Below, piece after piece: positions 23,823 to 37,858 of a stretch of 40,835 nt of DNA. Source of the stretch: Streptomyces corynorhini (GTDB lineage: Bacteria; Actinomycetota; Actinomycetes; Streptomycetales; Streptomycetaceae). The position numbers and the translations under genes were made by a program. Below the pieces are notes generated by a model. The model did not search any database, was not told the DNA's origin, and saw only the letters and a program-made list of their open reading frames with translations. Position 1 is the first letter of the stretch. Every line of letters starts with the position of its first letter. The stretch lies in the NCBI RefSeq assembly GCF_003346515.1, contig NZ_QQNA01000064.1, positions 1-40,835 of the forward strand, read 5' to 3'.

Positions 23823-24383
23823 TCAATTCCCCCCGTTCTGTTCCGTATCCTGTGCCCGCCCGTTACCGGACAGTTCGCTGAGGAGTAGCCCGAGCACGAT
23901 CCGCACACTCTCTTTACGGATGTCCGCCCGGTCGCCGTTCAACCTCAGTGCGACCACTTTCCCGGCGCCCCGTGCTCCGCTGACCGCGACGTACACGGTC
24001 CCGACCGGCTGACCGCCCTGCGGGTCGGGGCCCGCCACGCCGGTGGTCGCGGCACCCCAGGTGGCGCCCAGCAGCCGCCGCACGCCCGCCGCCATCTGAC
24101 GCGCGACCTCGGGATCGACCGCGCCGCGCTCCTCCAGAAGAGTCCCGTCGACGCCGAGCACGTCCCGCTTGAGGTCGCTCGCGTACGCCGTGACGGAGCC
24201 GCGGAAGGTGCGGGAGGCGCCGGGGACGGCTGTCAGCTCCGCGGCCACCAGACCGCCGGTGAGGGATTCCGCGACGGCCAGCGTTCCGCCGTGCTCCTCC
24301 AGCGCCGCCAGTACGGCGGCCGCCTCGCCGTGCGGCCTCCTCTCCCCCGTGCCGGGCTCTGCCCGGTCCGGCTCGCCCGTCAC
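23823..24383 (-). CDS. cinA: CinA C-terminal family protein (nicotinamide-nucleotide amidohydrolase PncC-like)
   Basis: A 186-residue stand-alone CinA C-terminal domain, predicted to deamidate nicotinamide mononucleotide during NAD recycling. Family motifs visible are LAVAESLTGGLVAAELTAVPGAS, GSVTAYASDLKRDVLGV, GATWGAATTGVAGPDPQGGQPVGTVYVAV. The N-terminal molybdopterin-like domain of full CinA is absent, as usual in Streptomyces. The GTG start overlaps the pgsA stop by four bases. The conserved order rimO-pgsA-cinA-clgR is shared widely in actinobacteria. Confidence 0.92.
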   Translation of the reverse strand: MTGEPDRAEPGTGERRPHGEAAAVLAALEEHGGTLAVAESLTGGLVAAELTAVPGASRTFRGSVTAYASDLKRDVLGVDGTLLEERGAVDPEVARQMAAGVRRLLGATWGAATTGVAGPDPQGGQPVGTVYVAVSGARGAGKVVALRLNGDRADIRKESVRIVLGLLLSELSGNGRAQDTEQNGGN

Positions 24384-25129
24384 CGCGCGGACTCCGTCTC
24401 GGCCCGCTCGGCGGCGATCCCCTGCCGCCGCAGCACGATCGCCTGGCGCACGTAGTCGAGCCCGGTGACGACCGTCAGGACGACGGCCACCGTCATCACC
24501 CAGAAGCGCAGCGTGGCCAGCGGCCCGGTCAGCGCGAGCACATACATGCCGACGGCCGTGCCCTGGGCCAGCGTCTTGATCTTGCCGCCGCGGCTGGCGG
24601 GAATCACTCCGTGTCTGATCACCCAGAACCGCATCAGTGTGATGCCGAGTTCACGGAAAAGGATGACGCCGGTCACCCACCACGGCAGATCGCCGAGCGC
24701 GGACAGGCAGACCAGCGCCGCTCCCATGATCGCTTTGTCCGCGATCGGGTCGGCGATCTTCCCGAAGTCGGTGACCAGGTTGTACGTCCGGGCGAGATGC
24801 CCGTCGAAGATGTCCGTGATCATGGCGACGGCGAACGCGGCCCAGGCCCAGGCGCGCCAGACGGGGTCGAAACCGCCGTCCTGGAGCAGCAGCAGGACGA
24901 AGCCGGGCACGAGGACCAGCCGCACCATGGTGAGGATGTTGGCGATGTTCCACAGGCTGGCCTGATTGACCGCCGCGGCCCCCAGCTTGCCGCCTGGCCC
25001 CGGCTTACGGCCGGGCTCCGGCTTACGGCCGGGCCCCGGGTTGCCGCCGGGCCCGGACTTGCCCCCGGAACCGCCGGTCACCGGCGTCGCACCGGTGCCG
25101 CCCGCCGCGGACGCCGGCACTCCGGTCAT
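24380..25129 (-). CDS. pgsA: CDP-diacylglycerol-glycerol-3-phosphate 3-phosphatidyltransferase
   Basis: A 249-residue membrane enzyme that makes phosphatidylglycerophosphate. The CDP-alcohol phosphotransferase motif is complete: D109-G-x2-A-R114-x8-G123-x3-D127-x3-D131 (in DIFDGHLAR and [10 protein letters not shown]). Membrane helices follow ([51 protein letters not shown]). The first 50 residues are an unusual Gly/Pro/Lys-rich segment built from [22 protein letters not shown] repeats, absent from most homologues I recall. The ATG at 25129 overlaps the rimO stop by four bases. A longer start at 25183 is unlikely because it would run into rimO. Confidence 0.93.
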   Translation of the reverse strand: MTGVPASAAGGTGATPVTGGSGGKSGPGGNPGPGRKPEPGRKPGPGGKLGAAAVNQASLWNIANILTMVRLVLVPGFVLLLLQDGGFDPVWRAWAWAAFAVAMITDIFDGHLARTYNLVTDFGKIADPIADKAIMGAALVCLSALGDLPWWVTGVILFRELGITLMRFWVIRHGVIPASRGGKIKTLAQGTAVGMYVLALTGPLATLRFWVMTVAVVLTVVTGLDYVRQAIVLRRQGIAAERAETESAR

Positions 25130-26643
25130 CTGGCCGCCTCCTCGCCCGGGGTCCGCGGCTCGTCCCCCGGAAGCTCGTAGCACTCGGCGACCAGGTCCAC
25201 GCCCTCGGTGCCGATCACCTTCGCCCCGACCATAAGTCCGGGGCGCAGACCCGCGCGCGAGGTGAAGATCACCTGGCCGTCCGTCTCGGGTGCCTGGTGG
25301 GCGGCCCGGCCCACCGCGGCCTCGCCGTCGGCGCCCTCCGCGTCGACGGACTCGACGAGCACCTCCAGACTCTCACCGAGCCGTTCCTCGGCCCGCTGCG
25401 CGGTCAGCTCCTCGGCCAGCCGCGACAGATGCGCCAGCCGCTCCGAGACCACGTCCTCGTCCAGCTTGCCGTCGTACGTCGCGGCCTCGGTGCCGTCCTC
25501 GTCTGAGTAGCCGAAGACACCGATGGCGTCGAGCCTGGCCCCGGTGAGGAAGCGTTCCAGCTCGGCGAAGTCCGCTTCGGTCTCACCGGGGAAACCGACG
25601 ATGAAGTTGGAGCGCACCCCGGCCTGCGGCGCCTTGCCGCGGATGGTCTCCAGCAGCTCCAGGAAGCGGTCGGTGTCCCCGAAGCGCCGCATCGCGCGCA
25701 GCACGCCGGGGGCCGAGTGCTGGAAGGAGAGGTCGAAGTACGGCGCGACCTTGGGCGTCGAGGTCAGGACGTCGATCAGTCCCGGCCGCATCTCGGCGGG
25801 CTGGAGGTAGCTGACCCGTACCCGCTCGATCCCGTCGACGGCCGCCAGCTCGGGCAGCAGGGTCTCCAGGAGCCGGATGTCGCCGAGGTCCTTGCCGTAC
25901 GAGGTGTTGTTCTCGGAGACGAGCATGACCTCCTTGACGCCCTGCTCGGCCAGCCAGCGCGTCTCTCCGAGCACGTCGGAGGGGCGCCGGGAGATGAACG
26001 AGCCACGGAAGGAGGGAATGGCGCAGAACGAGCAGCGCCGGTCGCAGCCGGAGGCCAGCTTCACGGAGGCGACGGGGCTGGTGTCCAGGCGGCGCCGCAG
26101 CGGTGCGCGCGGCCCGGAGGCCGGGGCGATGCCGTCCGGCAGGTCCGCCGGGGCCGGTGCCACGTCGTCGAGGGTCTGCGCGTGGCCGGGCAGCGCCACG
26201 TCGGCGCTCTGCCGTTCGACCGGGCTGAGCGGCAGCAGCTTGCGCCGGTCGCGCGGGGTGTGCGAGGCGTGGACGCCGCCGTTCAGGATGGTCTGGAGCC
26301 GGTCGGAGATGTCGGCGTAGTCGTCGAAGCCGAGCACACCGTCCGCCTCGGGCAGGGCTTCGGCCAGCTCCTTGCCGTAGCGCTCGGCCATGCAGCCGAC
26401 GGCCACCACGGCCTGGGTTCTGCCCTGATCCTTGAGATCGTTGGCTTCCAGCAGGGCGTCGACGGAGTCCTTCTTCGCGGCCTCGACGAATCCGCAGGTG
26501 TTGACGACGGCGACATCCGCCCCGGAGGCGTCCTGGACGAGCTCCCAGCCGTCCGCTGCCAAGCGGCCTGCAAGCTCCTCCGAGTCCACCTCGTTACGGG
26601 CGCAGCCAAGAGTGACAAGGGCGACGGTACGGCGTTCGGGCAT
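25126..26643 (-). CDS. rimO: Ribosomal protein S12 methylthiotransferase RimO
   Basis: A 505-residue radical-SAM enzyme that methylthiolates Asp of ribosomal protein S12. The N-terminal cluster cysteines are C14 (VTLGCARN), C50 (VNTCGF) and C84 (VGCMAERYG), and the radical-SAM motif CDRRCSFC spans 200-207. Radical-SAM fold features such as [18 protein letters not shown] and [14 protein letters not shown] follow, and a C-terminal TRAM domain lies near 440-490. An Asp/Pro-rich insertion of about 45 residues (140-185) between the first two domains is common in actinobacteria. It is the first gene of the overlapped operon with pgsA, cinA and clgR. This is the second methylthiotransferase here besides miaB. 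Confidence 0.95.
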   Translation of the reverse strand: MPERRTVALVTLGCARNEVDSEELAGRLAADGWELVQDASGADVAVVNTCGFVEAAKKDSVDALLEANDLKDQGRTQAVVAVGCMAERYGKELAEALPEADGVLGFDDYADISDRLQTILNGGVHASHTPRDRRKLLPLSPVERQSADVALPGHAQTLDDVAPAPADLPDGIAPASGPRAPLRRRLDTSPVASVKLASGCDRRCSFCAIPSFRGSFISRRPSDVLGETRWLAEQGVKEVMLVSENNTSYGKDLGDIRLLETLLPELAAVDGIERVRVSYLQPAEMRPGLIDVLTSTPKVAPYFDLSFQHSAPGVLRAMRRFGDTDRFLELLETIRGKAPQAGVRSNFIVGFPGETEADFAELERFLTGARLDAIGVFGYSDEDGTEAATYDGKLDEDVVSERLAHLSRLAEELTAQRAEERLGESLEVLVESVDAEGADGEAAVGRAAHQAPETDGQVIFTSRAGLRPGLMVGAKVIGTEGVDLVAECYELPGDEPRTPGEEAAR

Positions 26644-26691
26644 GGGCTCAAGACTACTTTGTCCCGGCCCTGCCCTTACCGTGCAGGGTGC

Positions 26692-27582
26692 TCAGCCCGC
26701 CTCGGGGTCGCCCTGCGTGTACGAGAGGCGCTCCACCTGGCCGGACTGGAACTCGTCCTCGACCTTCTTGCCGTTCACGTACAGCTCGATCGCGCCCGCG
26801 TTTCCGAGGATCAGATCGATCTGTTCGTCGTCCTGGAAGGTCTTGGAATCACCCTTGAGCAGGATTCCGTCGAACAGCAGTCGGCCGTTGTGCGCCTTGG
26901 CGGAGATCCAGCTCTTGTCGTCCATGGCCGACAGCTTCACGGTGACCTTGTCGCGCGGGGCCGCGGCGATGGCGCTGTCGGACGGTTCGGGCTTGGGCTC
27001 GGTCTTCTTGGTGGCGCTTGGCTTGACGTCGCTCTTCTCGGGCTTGGGGCCCTCGGCGACCTCTTTGGTCTTCGTCGTGTCGCCGCCGCCGTTGAACAGG
27101 GTGAAGCCGACGAAGCCGACCACGGCGACGATCGCGGCGACCATGGCGGCGGTCCAGTTGGGGCGGCGCCGCTCGGGCCGGATCCGTTCGGCCTCGAACA
27201 TCGGCGCGGCCGGGGTCGGCGCGGGACGCCCGCCACGCTCGGAGTCGAACTGCCGGATGAGGGGTTCGGGGTCGAGTCCCACTTCACGGGCGAGCATCCG
27301 GATGTGGCCGCGGGCGTAGACGTCGCCGCCGCAGCGGGAGAAGTCGTCCTGTTCGATCGCTTGCACGATGGGGACGCGCACCCGGGTGGAGGCGCTGACC
27401 TCGTCGACCGTCAGACGCGCCGCGACACGCGCTTGCCGGAGCGCGCGGCCGATCGGGGGCCGTTCGTCTTCGGGAGGGCTTCCGGCGGCCTGCTGACCGT
27501 CGGGAGCCTGGTCGTCGGGGGCGTTGCCGTCTGAGGAATTTCCGTCTGGGGAATTGCCGTCGGAGGAGTTGCCGATGGACAC
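26692..27582 (-). CDS. RodZ-like HTH and single-pass membrane protein
   Basis: A 296-residue protein with the RodZ layout. A cytoplasmic XRE-like helix-turn-helix domain (about residues 44-112, PIGRALRQARVAARLTVDEV and IRMLAREVGLDPEPLI) is followed by an Arg-rich linker, one membrane helix (143-163, NWTAAMVAAIVAVVGFVGFTLF), a Lys/Pro-rich stalk, and an extracytoplasmic DUF4115 beta domain (GRLLFDGILLKGDSKTF). RodZ links MreB to the wall machinery in rods, but its function in Streptomyces is less clear. I chose GTG 27582 (MSIGNSSDG) behind GAAAGGCGCCCCC. A GTG at 27609 would add nine residues. Residues 5-30 carry an SSDGNSPDGN-type repeat. It is 48 bases upstream of rimO. Confidence 0.88.
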   Translation of the reverse strand: MSIGNSSDGNSPDGNSSDGNAPDDQAPDGQQAAGSPPEDERPPIGRALRQARVAARLTVDEVSASTRVRVPIVQAIEQDDFSRCGGDVYARGHIRMLAREVGLDPEPLIRQFDSERGGRPAPTPAAPMFEAERIRPERRRPNWTAAMVAAIVAVVGFVGFTLFNGGGDTTKTKEVAEGPKPEKSDVKPSATKKTEPKPEPSDSAIAAAPRDKVTVKLSAMDDKSWISAKAHNGRLLFDGILLKGDSKTFQDDEQIDLILGNAGAIELYVNGKKVEDEFQSGQVERLSYTQGDPEAG

Positions 27583-27622
27583 GGGGGCGCCTTTCGAGCG
27601 TGTAGCCACCTGCTGGAGGTTC

Positions 27623-27653
27623 AGTCTATGGGTGGTACGAAAGGGTGGGGCAA
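27623..27653 (-). promoter_or_regulatory. Candidate promoter of the RodZ-like gene
   Basis: On the minus strand TTGCCC (27653-27648) and TAGACT (27628-27623) are 19 bases apart, or 18 with a shifted -10. Initiation would fall near 27616, about 35 bases before the GTG start. The spacing is at the long end of normal. Confidence 0.4.
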
Positions 27654-27903
27654 CCGGGCGGATGCACTTTGTACGCCATCAGAAGGGCCGGACGGCGCGA
27701 GGGGGGAACGCGATGCTTTTCCCCTCCCCAACTTGACGCCTGCCCAAGGGAAACGGTTGCTCTCCGCGTTCCCCCGAAACCGGTGAAGATTCCTCCGTAC
27801 GGCCTCACTCTTCCGGCGAGTCGCCGACTGGCCCCCGGCGCCCCCGACAGCCGGGGTGGAGCAGCCCCGGCCGTCAGGCGGGCTCCGTCCGGGGCCGGGC
27901 CGG
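27654..27903. other. Gene-free spacer between the RodZ-like gene and ftsK
   Basis: This 250-base stretch shows no convincing gene: candidate frames have mixed codon bias and no ribosome sites. It has a long run of C- and G-rich sequence toward the ftsK end. I see no strong perfect hairpin in it. Confidence 0.5.
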
Positions 27904-27954
27904 GGTCAGGCCGGGGCCGGGGCCGGGGTCAGGCCGGGGCCGGGTCAGGCCGGG
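27904..27954. repeat. GGTCAGGCCGGG repeats across the ftsK stop codon
   Basis: The 12-mer GGTCAGGCCGGG occurs exactly at 27904-27915, 27927-27938 and 27943-27954, within more GGCCGGGG units. The ftsK stop codon (TGA at 27947-27945) lies in the third copy, so each copy supplies an in-register TGA on the minus strand in some frame. Confidence 0.85.
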
Positions 27955-30809
27955 TTCTCCCCCCGGATCACACCGAGCACCCCGTCGAGTTCATCCGCCT
28001 TGACGAGCACGTCGCGGGCCTTGGACCCCTCGCTCGGTCCCACGATGTTCCGCGACTCCATGAGGTCCATCAGCCGGCCCGCCTTGGCGAATCCGACGCG
28101 CAGCTTCCGCTGGAGCATCGAGGTCGACCCGAACTGGGTGGAGACCACCAGTTCGACGGCCTGGCAGAGCAGATCGAGATCGTCGCCGATGTCCTCGTCG
28201 ATCTCCTTCTTCTTCGCCGTGCCGACGACGACGTCGTCGCGGAAGACCGGCGCCATCTGGTCCTTGCAGTGCTGGACGACCGCCTGGATCTCGTCCTCGG
28301 TGACGAAGGCGCCCTGCATGCGGGTGGGCTTGTTCGCTCCCATCGGGAGGAACAGGCCGTCCCCCTTGCCGATCAGCTTCTCCGCGCCCGGCTGGTCGAG
28401 GATGACCCGGCTGTCCGCCAGGGAGGACGTGGCGAAGGCGAGCCGCGAGGGGACGTTCGCCTTGATCAGCCCGGTGACCACGTCGACCGAGGGCCGCTGT
28501 GTGGCGAGCACCAGGTGGATGCCGGCGGCCCGCGCCAGCTGGGTGATCCGGACGATGGCGTCCTCGACGTCGCGCGGCGCGACCATCATCAGGTCCGCCA
28601 GCTCGTCCACGATCACCAGCAGATACGGATAGGGCGACAGCTCGCGCTCGCTGCCCTCGGGCACTTTGACCTTGCCGTCCCGCACGGCCTTGTTGAAGTC
28701 GTCGATGTGCCGGTAGCCGTAGGCGGCCAGATCGTCGTAGCGCAGATCCATCTCGCGCACGACCCACTGGAGCGCCTCGGCGGCCCGCTTCGGGTTGGTG
28801 ATGATCGGTGTGATCAGGTGCGGGATGCCCTCGTACGCGGTCAGCTCGACCCGCTTGGGGTCCACCAGGACCATCCGGACGTCCTCCGGGGTGGCCCGGA
28901 CCATCACCGAGGTGATCAGGCAGTTGATGCAGGAGGACTTGCCCGAGCCGGTGGCGCCCGCCACGAGCAGATGGGGCATCTTCGCGAGATTGGCCATCTC
29001 GTAGCCGCCCTCGACGTCCTTGCCGAGCGCCACCAGCATCGGATGGTCGTCCTCGGCCGCGTCCGCGAGGCGCAGCACGTCGCCGAGGTTGACCATCTCG
29101 CGGTCGGTGTTGGGGATCTCGATGCCGACGGCGGACTTGCCGGGGATCGGGGAGATGATCCGCACGTCGGGGCTGGCGACGGCGTAGGCGATGTTCTTGG
29201 TGAGCGCCGTGATCCGCTCGACCTTCACGGCCGGGCCCAGCTCCACCTCGTACCGCGTGACCGTCGGACCGCGGGTGAAGCCGGTGACGGCCGCGTCGAC
29301 CTTGAACTCCTGGAAGACGTTGGTCAGCGAGGCGACGACGGTGTCGTTGGCGGCGCTGCGCGTCTTGCCGGGGCCGCCGCGCTCCAGCAGGTCGAGCGAG
29401 GGCAGTGAGTAGGTGATGTCGCCGCGGAGCTGGAGTTGCTCGGCCCGCGCGGGCAGTGGCTTGTCCAGGGCGGGGGCCGGCTTGGTGAGGTCCGCGACGG
29501 GGGCGGCGCCGGGGCGCGCCCCGGCGGGCCGGGACCGCTCCTCGCGCGCCGCGGGTACGGGCGCCGAGGACTGCGCGTCGTCCGCCGGTGCCGGGCGGTC
29601 GGCGCGCTCCCCCGGGCGCTGTCCGGGGGAGCGCGTGCGCTCGACGGAGACGCCCTGGGTGAGGTCGGCGACGATCGGCGAGGGCGGCATGCCGTTGAGC
29701 ACGGCGCCGTCGAGCGCCGCCGCCGCGGCGGCCGCCACGTCCACCGGATCCATGGAGCGCTCCATGGAGGGCTGTACGGAGGGCCTGCGCGGCCTGCGCC
29801 GCTTGGCGAGCGCCTCGGACTCGGCCTGGTCCGCGTCGTACTCCCGCGGCGGCCCGCCGCGCCGTCCGGGCGAGCGGCGGGCGCCCGCGCTCGGCAGCGC
29901 CTGGCGCCACTGTTCGTCGTAGCGCTCGTCGTCGTCGAAGGGCCCGTCGTCGTACCGCTCGTCGTAGCCGTCGTCGAACCGGTCGCGTTCGTGGGTGGGT
30001 TCGACGATGCCCAGTCTGACGCCGAGCTGCCGCAGCCTGCGGGGAATGGCGTTGACGGGGGTCGCGGTGACGACCAGCAGGCCGAAGACCGTGACGAGCA
30101 GGAGCAGCGGTACGGCGAGCACCTCGCCGGTGGTGAAGATCAGCGGCATGGACGCGGCCCAGCCGATGAGGCCGCCTGCGTCCTGCATCGCGGCCGTGCC
30201 CTCGCCGCGTCCCGGGGCGCCGCAGGCGATGTGGACCAGCCCGAGGACGCCGATGATCAGCGCGGAGAGACCGATGACGATCCGGCCGTTGGCGTCGGGT
30301 TTCTCGGGATAGAGGATCAGCCGTACGGCGACGACGCCCAGCAGTATCGGTACGAGCAGATCGAGGCGTCCGAAGGCGCCGGTGATGAGCATCTCGACCA
30401 GATCGCCGACCGGGCCGTGCAGATTCGACCAGGTGCCCGCGGCGATGACGAGCGCGATCCCGAGCAGCAGGAGCGCCACGCCGTCCTTGCGGTGCGCCGG
30501 GTCGAGCCCCTTGGCGCCGCGCCCTATGCCGCGGAACATCGCGCCCACTCCGTGGGCCGCCCCGAGCCATACGGCGCGGACCACGCGGTAGACGCCCCCG
30601 GTGGGGGACGGTGCGGGCCTGGGCGCCGGTTTGGCGGCGGTCTTCTTGGCCGCCGTCTTCTTGGCCGGGGCCTTCTTCGCGGGTGCTGTCTTCTTCGCCG
30701 CTGTCTTCTTGGCGGGCGCCGCCTTCGCGGCGCCGCTCGTACGGCCGGCCCGCGGCTTCGCGGTGCCCGCCGTGCCCTGGGAGCCATTGCCGGACGTACG
30801 TGAGGCCAT
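27945..30809 (-). CDS. ftsK: DNA translocase FtsK/SpoIIIE
   Basis: A 954-residue translocase that pumps chromosomes through sporulation septa. The N-terminus (about residues 20-75) is a run of [11 protein letters not shown] repeats, basic and histone-H1-like. Four membrane helices follow (for example [40 protein letters not shown] and [21 protein letters not shown]). A long Asp/Arg/Pro-rich linker leads to the motor: alpha domain [15 protein letters not shown] start, Walker [10 protein letters not shown] near 620, Walker [15 protein letters not shown]. The C-terminal gamma winged helix ([34 protein letters not shown]) reads KOPS-like orienting sites. ATG 30809 is preferred to an upstream GTG at 30845. 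It is preceded by osaB on the same strand. Confidence 0.95.
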   Translation of the reverse strand: MASRTSGNGSQGTAGTAKPRAGRTSGAAKAAPAKKTAAKKTAPAKKAPAKKTAAKKTAAKPAPRPAPSPTGGVYRVVRAVWLGAAHGVGAMFRGIGRGAKGLDPAHRKDGVALLLLGIALVIAAGTWSNLHGPVGDLVEMLITGAFGRLDLLVPILLGVVAVRLILYPEKPDANGRIVIGLSALIIGVLGLVHIACGAPGRGEGTAAMQDAGGLIGWAASMPLIFTTGEVLAVPLLLLVTVFGLLVVTATPVNAIPRRLRQLGVRLGIVEPTHERDRFDDGYDERYDDGPFDDDERYDEQWRQALPSAGARRSPGRRGGPPREYDADQAESEALAKRRRPRRPSVQPSMERSMDPVDVAAAAAAALDGAVLNGMPPSPIVADLTQGVSVERTRSPGQRPGERADRPAPADDAQSSAPVPAAREERSRPAGARPGAAPVADLTKPAPALDKPLPARAEQLQLRGDITYSLPSLDLLERGGPGKTRSAANDTVVASLTNVFQEFKVDAAVTGFTRGPTVTRYEVELGPAVKVERITALTKNIAYAVASPDVRIISPIPGKSAVGIEIPNTDREMVNLGDVLRLADAAEDDHPMLVALGKDVEGGYEMANLAKMPHLLVAGATGSGKSSCINCLITSVMVRATPEDVRMVLVDPKRVELTAYEGIPHLITPIITNPKRAAEALQWVVREMDLRYDDLAAYGYRHIDDFNKAVRDGKVKVPEGSERELSPYPYLLVIVDELADLMMVAPRDVEDAIVRITQLARAAGIHLVLATQRPSVDVVTGLIKANVPSRLAFATSSLADSRVILDQPGAEKLIGKGDGLFLPMGANKPTRMQGAFVTEDEIQAVVQHCKDQMAPVFRDDVVVGTAKKKEIDEDIGDDLDLLCQAVELVVSTQFGSTSMLQRKLRVGFAKAGRLMDLMESRNIVGPSEGSKARDVLVKADELDGVLGVIRGENPA

Positions 30810-30974
30810 GGTGGTGAGGTTACCGGTGTGAACGGCCGGGGACACGTGTCACTACCGCTTCACCCGTTCGTGTCGTGGGCAACTCGGCGGGAAACTGACG
30901 CGGCTTCACAGGGGGCGGCCCCGGCCGGGCCACCGGGCCGGGCGCGCTCGCGCTCCGGGTCCGGCGGACCGTGC
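30810..30974 (-). promoter_or_regulatory. Spacer between osaB and ftsK with palindrome and hairpin
   Basis: This gap holds the perfect 10-base palindrome GACACGTGTC (30841-30850), about 32 bases before the ftsK ATG. A 7-bp GC hairpin, CCCGGCC (30920-30926) with GGCCGGG (30936-30942), lies behind osaB and may terminate it. No certain -35/-10 pair was found. Confidence 0.4.
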
Positions 30975-31643
30975 TCAGTTCTGCGAGGGAAGCGGGGGCA
31001 TACCGCTTCCCGCCCCGGGCTCCAGCGCGTCCAGCGCCCGGCGCAGGCCGGTGAGTTTGCGCTCCAGATGGGCGGCGGTCGCCACGGCGGAGGCATCCGC
31101 CGCGTCGTCGTCCAACTGCTTGGAGAGCGCTTCCGCCTGCTCCTCAACCGCCGCCAGCCGCGCGGACAGTTCGGCCAGCAGACCGGTGGGCTCGCTGGCC
31201 TCGCCCGCCCCGGCGAGCTGAAGTCTGAGCAGCTCGGCCTGCTCCTTCAGCTGACAGTTCTTCATGTACAGCTCGACGAAGACCGACACCTTGGCGCGCA
31301 GCACCCAGGGGTCGAACGGCTTCGAGATGTAGTCCACCGCACCCGCCGCGTATCCCCGGAAGGTGTGATGCGGGCCGTGATTGATCGCTGTGAGAAAAAT
31401 GATCGGGATGTCGCGGGTGCGCTCGCGCCGCTTGATGTGCGCGGCGGTCTCGAACCCGTCCATCCCCGGCATCTGGACATCCAGCAGAATGACCGCGAAG
31501 TCGTCCGTCAGCAGCGCTTTGAGCGCTTCCTCCCCTGACGATGCCCGCACCAGCGTCTGATCGAGCGCGGAGAGAATGGCCTCCAGCGCCAGCAGATTCT
31601 CCGGCCGGTCATCGACCAGGAGGATCTTGGCCTTCTGCACCAT
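30975..31643 (-). CDS. osaB: Response regulator OsaB-like (receiver plus coiled coil)
   Basis: A 222-residue regulator without a DNA-binding domain. The receiver has the acidic pair in ILLVDDRPENLLALEAIL, the phospho-acceptor Asp in AVILLDVQMPGMDGFETA, Thr in IPIIFLTAINHG and Lys in VDYISKPFDPW. The rest is a long helical, probably coiled-coil region (YMKNCQLKEQAELLRLQLAG, EEQAEALSKQL). Order and sequence match S. coelicolor OsaB, needed for osmoadaptation and located beside osaA and ftsK. ATG 31643 follows GGAGGGCGGGCGGCC. An in-frame ATG at 31760 would add 39 low-complexity residues. How a receiver lacking an output domain acts is not known from sequence. Confidence 0.88.
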   Translation of the reverse strand: MVQKAKILLVDDRPENLLALEAILSALDQTLVRASSGEEALKALLTDDFAVILLDVQMPGMDGFETAAHIKRRERTRDIPIIFLTAINHGPHHTFRGYAAGAVDYISKPFDPWVLRAKVSVFVELYMKNCQLKEQAELLRLQLAGAGEASEPTGLLAELSARLAAVEEQAEALSKQLDDDAADASAVATAAHLERKLTGLRRALDALEPGAGSGMPPLPSQN

Positions 31644-31790
31644 GGCCGCCCGCCCTCCTCGCCCCGGCACGGGGCGTTCCCTGTTCGCGAGGCCCGGTGC
31701 AACACCGGGCGCCACCGCAGGAAACGACTCCCTTACGCCGTCCGTCCTTGTGCCGGTCATGGTAGCCGCACCCCGCCCGTCGCCACACCC

Positions 31791-31811
31791 TGTCACTGTG
31801 ATGTCACTGTG
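31791..31811 (-). promoter_or_regulatory. Tandem TGTCACTGTG sites upstream of osaB
   Basis: TGTCACTGTG occurs at 31791-31800 and 31802-31811, an 11-base period close to one helical turn, so a dimeric or cooperative protein could contact the same face. It lies about 150-170 bases before the preferred osaB ATG. No known regulator consensus is recognised. Confidence 0.5.
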
Positions 31812-31920
31812 TCCGAAGCGGAAACGTCGCGGAAGCCCAGAAGGTTCCCCGGATATCGGTGGCTCACACGCCCACGGACGCACTTGGGCTCCATTGCGAT
31901 CCGATTGTCATGTGGTTCGG

Positions 31921-37509
<5,589 letters not shown>

Positions 37510-37858
37510 CGTGTCCCTCCCGCAGGGTCTTCCGAACTGCCCGAGCCTTCTGGGCAAGCCTGCCCAGTGTTTCACTGCGGCTCACCGTCACCACCAACAG
37601 TTGGCGCGTGACCACGTGAGCGTCAAATCGTTGAAGCCTACAAGGGCGGTCATGTCCTCGCCCCGACCCCAGGGTCCGGCGCGAGGGCCCGTACCTCTCA
37701 CGCACCCCCGCCGAGGCACCGCGCACGACCGCGGACCGCACCTCGCCTCCACCGAGTCGGGACTCCGTCACACGTGGCCCAGGGCGACCGTCTAGCCTGG
37801 CAAGCGAATCGAAGCCGCGAGAAACGGGCACAGAACTCGGGGGAGCGACGAAAGACCA
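37510..37858. promoter_or_regulatory. Divergent intergenic region between osaA and the PP2C regulator
   Basis: This 349-base gap has no gene. For osaA (minus) TTGACG (37626-37621) and AACTGT (37602-37597) are 18 bases apart, predicting a start near 37590 and a leader of about 80 bases. For the divergent gene, TAGCCT (37793-37798) is a possible -10 with a weak -35, predicting a start near 37805. Confidence 0.4.

Noticed and set aside
30841..30850. Palindrome GACACGTGTC as a known operator before ftsK
   Set aside because: A perfect 10-base palindrome is notable, but I know no regulator with this site at this spot and cannot separate it from chance.
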